Assembly: GCA_012032575.1 (NCBI GenBank)
Contig: JAAUSP010000359.1
Coordinates: forward strand, 1 to 7,747
Reading direction: 5' to 3'
Length of the DNA: 7,747 bases
DNA from: Anaerolineales bacterium
GTDB lineage: Bacteria > Chloroflexota > Anaerolineae > 4572-78 > J111
Position numbers and translations under genes: made by a program. Shown piece by piece: positions 6,288 to 7,747 of the stretch (its first letter is position 1; every line of letters begins with the position of its first letter). The notes under the pieces were generated by a model that searched no databases, was not told the DNA's origin, and worked only from the letters and a program-made list of their open reading frames with translations.

Positions 6288-7285
6288 ATGGAAGAAGCAA
6301 ATTCTTCTCTTTATAATATTTCTACCAAAAAAGTACCCACATTCTATTTTATCGGGGTGACAACCACAAAGTCTTCAATCATGAAGGTCTTCCCTTTGTG
6401 GATGGTTGAGCTTGGCTACCCAGAGGTGATGATTGAAGGCATTGACCACCCGATTCATGACGATCCTGCCGCTTATCGAGCCAGTGTAGCTCAAATAAAG
6501 TATGATCCATTATCATTGGGGGCGCTGGTCACCACCCACAAGATGGATTTATACGCTGCTACAGAAGATATGTTTGACTATCTCGACCCGTATGCTCAGA
6601 CAACGCATGAACTGTCCAGTATTTCTAAACACGAGGGAAACTGGAGGGGCACGCCAAAGATCCACTTTCGGCAGGTTTGAGTTTAGATGCAATTATTAAA
6701 GAAAACTATTTTGCGGATACCGGTGGTCATGTTCTGTGTTTTGGAGCAGGTGGGTCTGCCCTGGCCACGTTACTGCATTTGATCAACAAGAAAAATAAAG
6801 GGGATCGTCCCGAGCGCTTCATTGCGGTTAACCGTTCCCAGCCTCGCTTGGATCATATGCGCAGTATGGTCGAAAAATTTCCGACCGATATTCAGGTCGA
6901 ATATATTCTGAATGCTGATCCGCGTTGCAATGATGAACTGATGGCTAGACTGCCCACAGCCAGTATTGTAATTAATGCCACCGGTATGGGTAAGGATACG
7001 CCTGGTTCACCTATTACTGACGAGGGTATATTTCCTAACCATGGCATTGCCTGGGAATTTAACTACCGCGGGGAACTCGATTTTATGCAGCAGGCCCTGC
7101 GCCAGCTTCGGACGCAAAATTTACAGGTTGAAGATGGGTGGGTTTACTTTGTCCACGGCTGGACCCAGGTCATTGCTCAGGTTCTACACACCCCCATTGA
7201 AGGTGAGTTATTTAACCGTCTGGCGACAGTGGCTGAAGTAGTTCGTCCCAAGAGTGACGTGGTGTTAGGCCAGAAAATAGATTAA
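6288..7285 (+). CDS. Shikimate dehydrogenase-like oxidoreductase with altered substrate site, frameshifted near 6635-6640
   Basis: NADP-dependent reductase or dehydrogenase of the shikimate/quinate dehydrogenase fold. The ATG at 6288 follows AGGAG at 6271-6275. Frame 0 runs to a stop at 6678-6680; real homology leaves it near 6637 and resumes in another frame as K-L-E-G-H-A-K-D-P-L-S-A-G. Adding one base to the GGGAAA run at 6635-6640 gives a continuous 332-residue protein. In it K85 (VTTHK) and D125 (HAKDPLSAG) match the catalytic Lys/Asp pair. The cofactor domain has GAGGSA (153-158) and NRS (182-184), the latter typical of NADP binding, and NATGMG at 230-235. The usual SxSP motif reads TKSS and the NVTxPxK motif is shortened to LVTTHK, so shikimate itself is an unlikely substrate; a cyclitol or keto-sugar acid fits the neighbours better. 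It is longer than typical AroE (~270-290 residues). It is the last gene of the operon. Confidence 0.8.
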
Positions 7286-7303
7286 TCCTGAAGGTTGGTC
7301 GTA

Positions 7304-7322
7304 TACCCAAGGGTTGTGGGTA
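7304..7322. other. Hairpin just after the last stop codon
   Basis: TACCCA (7304-7309) pairs exactly with TGGGTA (7317-7322) around a 7-base loop, 18 bases after the stop codon of the shikimate-dehydrogenase-like gene. No T-run follows, so it would be an mRNA-end stabiliser rather than a terminator. Confidence 0.4.
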
Positions 7323-7331
7323 ATTCAAACT

Positions 7332-7348
7332 GAGGGATGCTGTCCCTC
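7332..7348. other. Hairpin GAGGGA/TCCCTC
   Basis: GAGGGA (7332-7337) pairs exactly with TCCCTC (7343-7348) around a 5-base loop. No T-run follows. It is second in a series of hairpins in the operon's 3' region. Confidence 0.4.
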
Positions 7349-7431
7349 GATCCTGCGGACAAATAGAAAGGTCCCAGTTTTTGGCTTACCAGGCTCATGT
7401 TCCTCGGTATTTTACAGTTCCCTTTTTAGTA

Positions 7432-7458
7432 GGGTAGCCAAAGTCTTTTTGGCTGCCC
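7432..7458 (+). terminator. Possible weak terminator hairpin
   Basis: GGGTAGCCAAA (7432-7442) pairs with TTTGGCTGCCC (7448-7458) over 11 bases with one T-G wobble and a 5-base loop. The following CTTCCGTTCTAATT is only partly T-rich, so termination would be inefficient. This is the strongest stem near the end of the operon and may stop or stabilise its transcript. Confidence 0.45.
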
Positions 7459-7553
7459 CTTCCGTTCTAATTGAGGTCCCAACGAAAAGGAGACTGTTGC
7501 CGAATTCAAGGTTAGGGTGACTTTGCCGGGGGTTTGAGGGAGATTTGCCCCGA

Positions 7554-7572
7554 CCCTTCGACAGGCTCAGGG
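7554..7572. repeat. REP-like imperfect palindrome
   Basis: The 19 bases CCCTTCGACAGGCTCAGGG (reverse complement CCCTGAGCCTGTCGAAGGG) belong to a sequence type I recognise as a common dispersed intergenic repeat in many bacterial genomes. When translated by accident it gives the familiar LSLSKG string, as in the minus-strand open frame over 7412-7648. The overlapping GGCTC (7564-7568) and GAGCC (7573-7577) form a second small stem. Only one copy is in the window, so repetition cannot be shown here. Confidence 0.6.
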
Positions 7573-7601
7573 GAGCCGAAAAGGGGATAAACCGAGGATT
7601 A

Positions 7602-7623
7602 CACCCCTTCGGGTGCGCCGAAG
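7602..7623. other. Two mutually exclusive hairpins
   Basis: CACCC (7602-7606) can pair with GGGTG (7611-7615) around CTTC. Alternatively CTTCGG (7607-7612) can pair with CCGAAG (7618-7623) around GTGCG. The two share bases and cannot form together. They lie just upstream of the intrinsic terminator at 7636-7681. Confidence 0.4.
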
Positions 7624-7635
7624 AGCGTGACAAGT

Positions 7636-7681
7636 AAGAGGAGGTCAAGCGGCTGAGGGTGGGCTGCGGGACCTCTTTTTT
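7636..7681 (+). terminator. Intrinsic (rho-independent) terminator
   Basis: GAGGTC (7641-7646) pairs exactly with GACCTC (7670-7675), followed at once by six T (7676-7681). The stem can lengthen with AAGAG (7636-7640) against the first T residues (A-T and G-T pairs). The 23-base loop may hold an inner stem AGC/GCT (7648-7650 with 7663-7665). It lies about 350 bases after the last operon gene, so it either ends read-through transcription or ends a short separate RNA or leader. Confidence 0.65.
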
Positions 7682-7707
7682 GTTGAAAAAACGGCAAATC
7701 GGGTCAT

Positions 7708-7743
7708 TTTTCGGTCACAATGGGGCCAAAATTAGGCCGAAAA
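7708..7743. repeat. Inverted repeat at the window end
   Basis: TTTTCGGTC (7708-7716) pairs with GGCCGAAAA (7735-7743) over 9 bases with one T-G wobble and an 18-base spacer. It follows the terminator and could be an operator or a second hairpin before the next gene, which is outside the window. Confidence 0.35.
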
Positions 7744-7747
7744 CGGT

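Larger units (their letters stand above)
7286..7747. other. Non-coding tail after the operon, rich in hairpins
   Basis: No credible gene is seen on either strand in these 462 bases: the open frames lack ribosome sites and recognisable motifs. The stretch holds hairpins at 7304-7322, 7332-7348 and 7432-7458, a REP-like palindrome at 7554-7572, two mutually exclusive hairpins at 7602-7623, an intrinsic terminator at 7636-7681 and an inverted repeat at 7708-7743. It could be just operon 3' end plus repeats, or the leader or small RNA of a gene outside the window. Confidence 0.6.

Noticed and set aside
7314..7520. Plus-strand open frame of 68 codons after the operon
   Set aside because: It has no ribosome site, starts from a rare TTG, crosses a strong hairpin and shows no recognisable motif.
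7412..7648. Minus-strand open frame of 78 codons
   Set aside because: It runs through the REP-like repeat (giving the LSLSKG artefact string) and several hairpins; no ribosome site or domain is seen.
7655..7681. T-box riboswitch (AGGGTGG followed by GCTGCGG)
   Set aside because: The motif departs from the AGGGTGGNACCGCG consensus and sits in the loop of the terminator rather than forming its 5' arm; no specifier stem was recognised.
1..7747. tRNA, rRNA, CRISPR array or transposase gene
   Set aside because: No cloverleaf with anticodon arm, no regularly spaced direct repeats and no transposase motifs were seen on either strand.

Overview
The window looks like part of a bacterial sugar-, sugar-acid- or cyclitol-catabolic operon. 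Eight genes all lie on the + strand, and about 460 bases of non-coding DNA follow them. The organism cannot be fixed from the sequence. The moderate GC content (roughly 50%), this mix of enzyme families and a REP-like palindrome near the end fit an environmental (metagenomic) bacterium, perhaps of the Chloroflexota; that is a weak inference.

Layout: 1-785, C-terminal part of a Gfo/Idh/MocA dehydrogenase, whose first ~55 codons do not look like this family and are much richer in GC; 864-1831, TIM-barrel sugar phosphate isomerase/epimerase, frameshifted; 1867-2911, zinc-dependent medium-chain alcohol/polyol dehydrogenase, frameshifted; 2940-3887, phosphotriesterase-family metal hydrolase, probably a lactonase; 3899-4498, archaeal-type cupin glucose-6-phosphate isomerase; 4498-5466, D-2-hydroxyacid dehydrogenase of the phosphoglycerate dehydrogenase type; 5590-6246, KDPG/KHG aldolase; 6288-7285, shikimate-dehydrogenase-like oxidoreductase, frameshifted; 7286-7747, non-coding DNA with several hairpins, a REP-like repeat and a good intrinsic terminator at 7636-7681.

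The genes are tightly packed (gaps of 78, 35, 28, 11, -1, 123 and 41 bases), so co-transcription is likely. In combination they suggest oxidation of a polyhydroxylated ring or sugar by several NAD(P)-dependent dehydrogenases, epimerisation, hydrolytic ring opening, and final aldol cleavage of a 2-keto-3-deoxy-6-phospho-sugar acid to pyruvate and glyceraldehyde 3-phosphate. The set Gfo/Idh dehydrogenase + zinc dehydrogenase + metal hydrolase + TIM-barrel epimerase has the same kinds of activity as the oxidative inositol route of Thermotoga maritima (IolG/IolM/IolN/IolO). The true substrate remains unproven. No transporter, regulator, sugar-acid dehydratase or kinase lies in the window.

Three of the seven complete genes carry one single-base indel each, in or beside short homopolymers, while the protein sequence continues with conserved motifs in the new frame. 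Together with the odd 5' end this points to sequence or assembly error more than to gene decay, although decay cannot be excluded.
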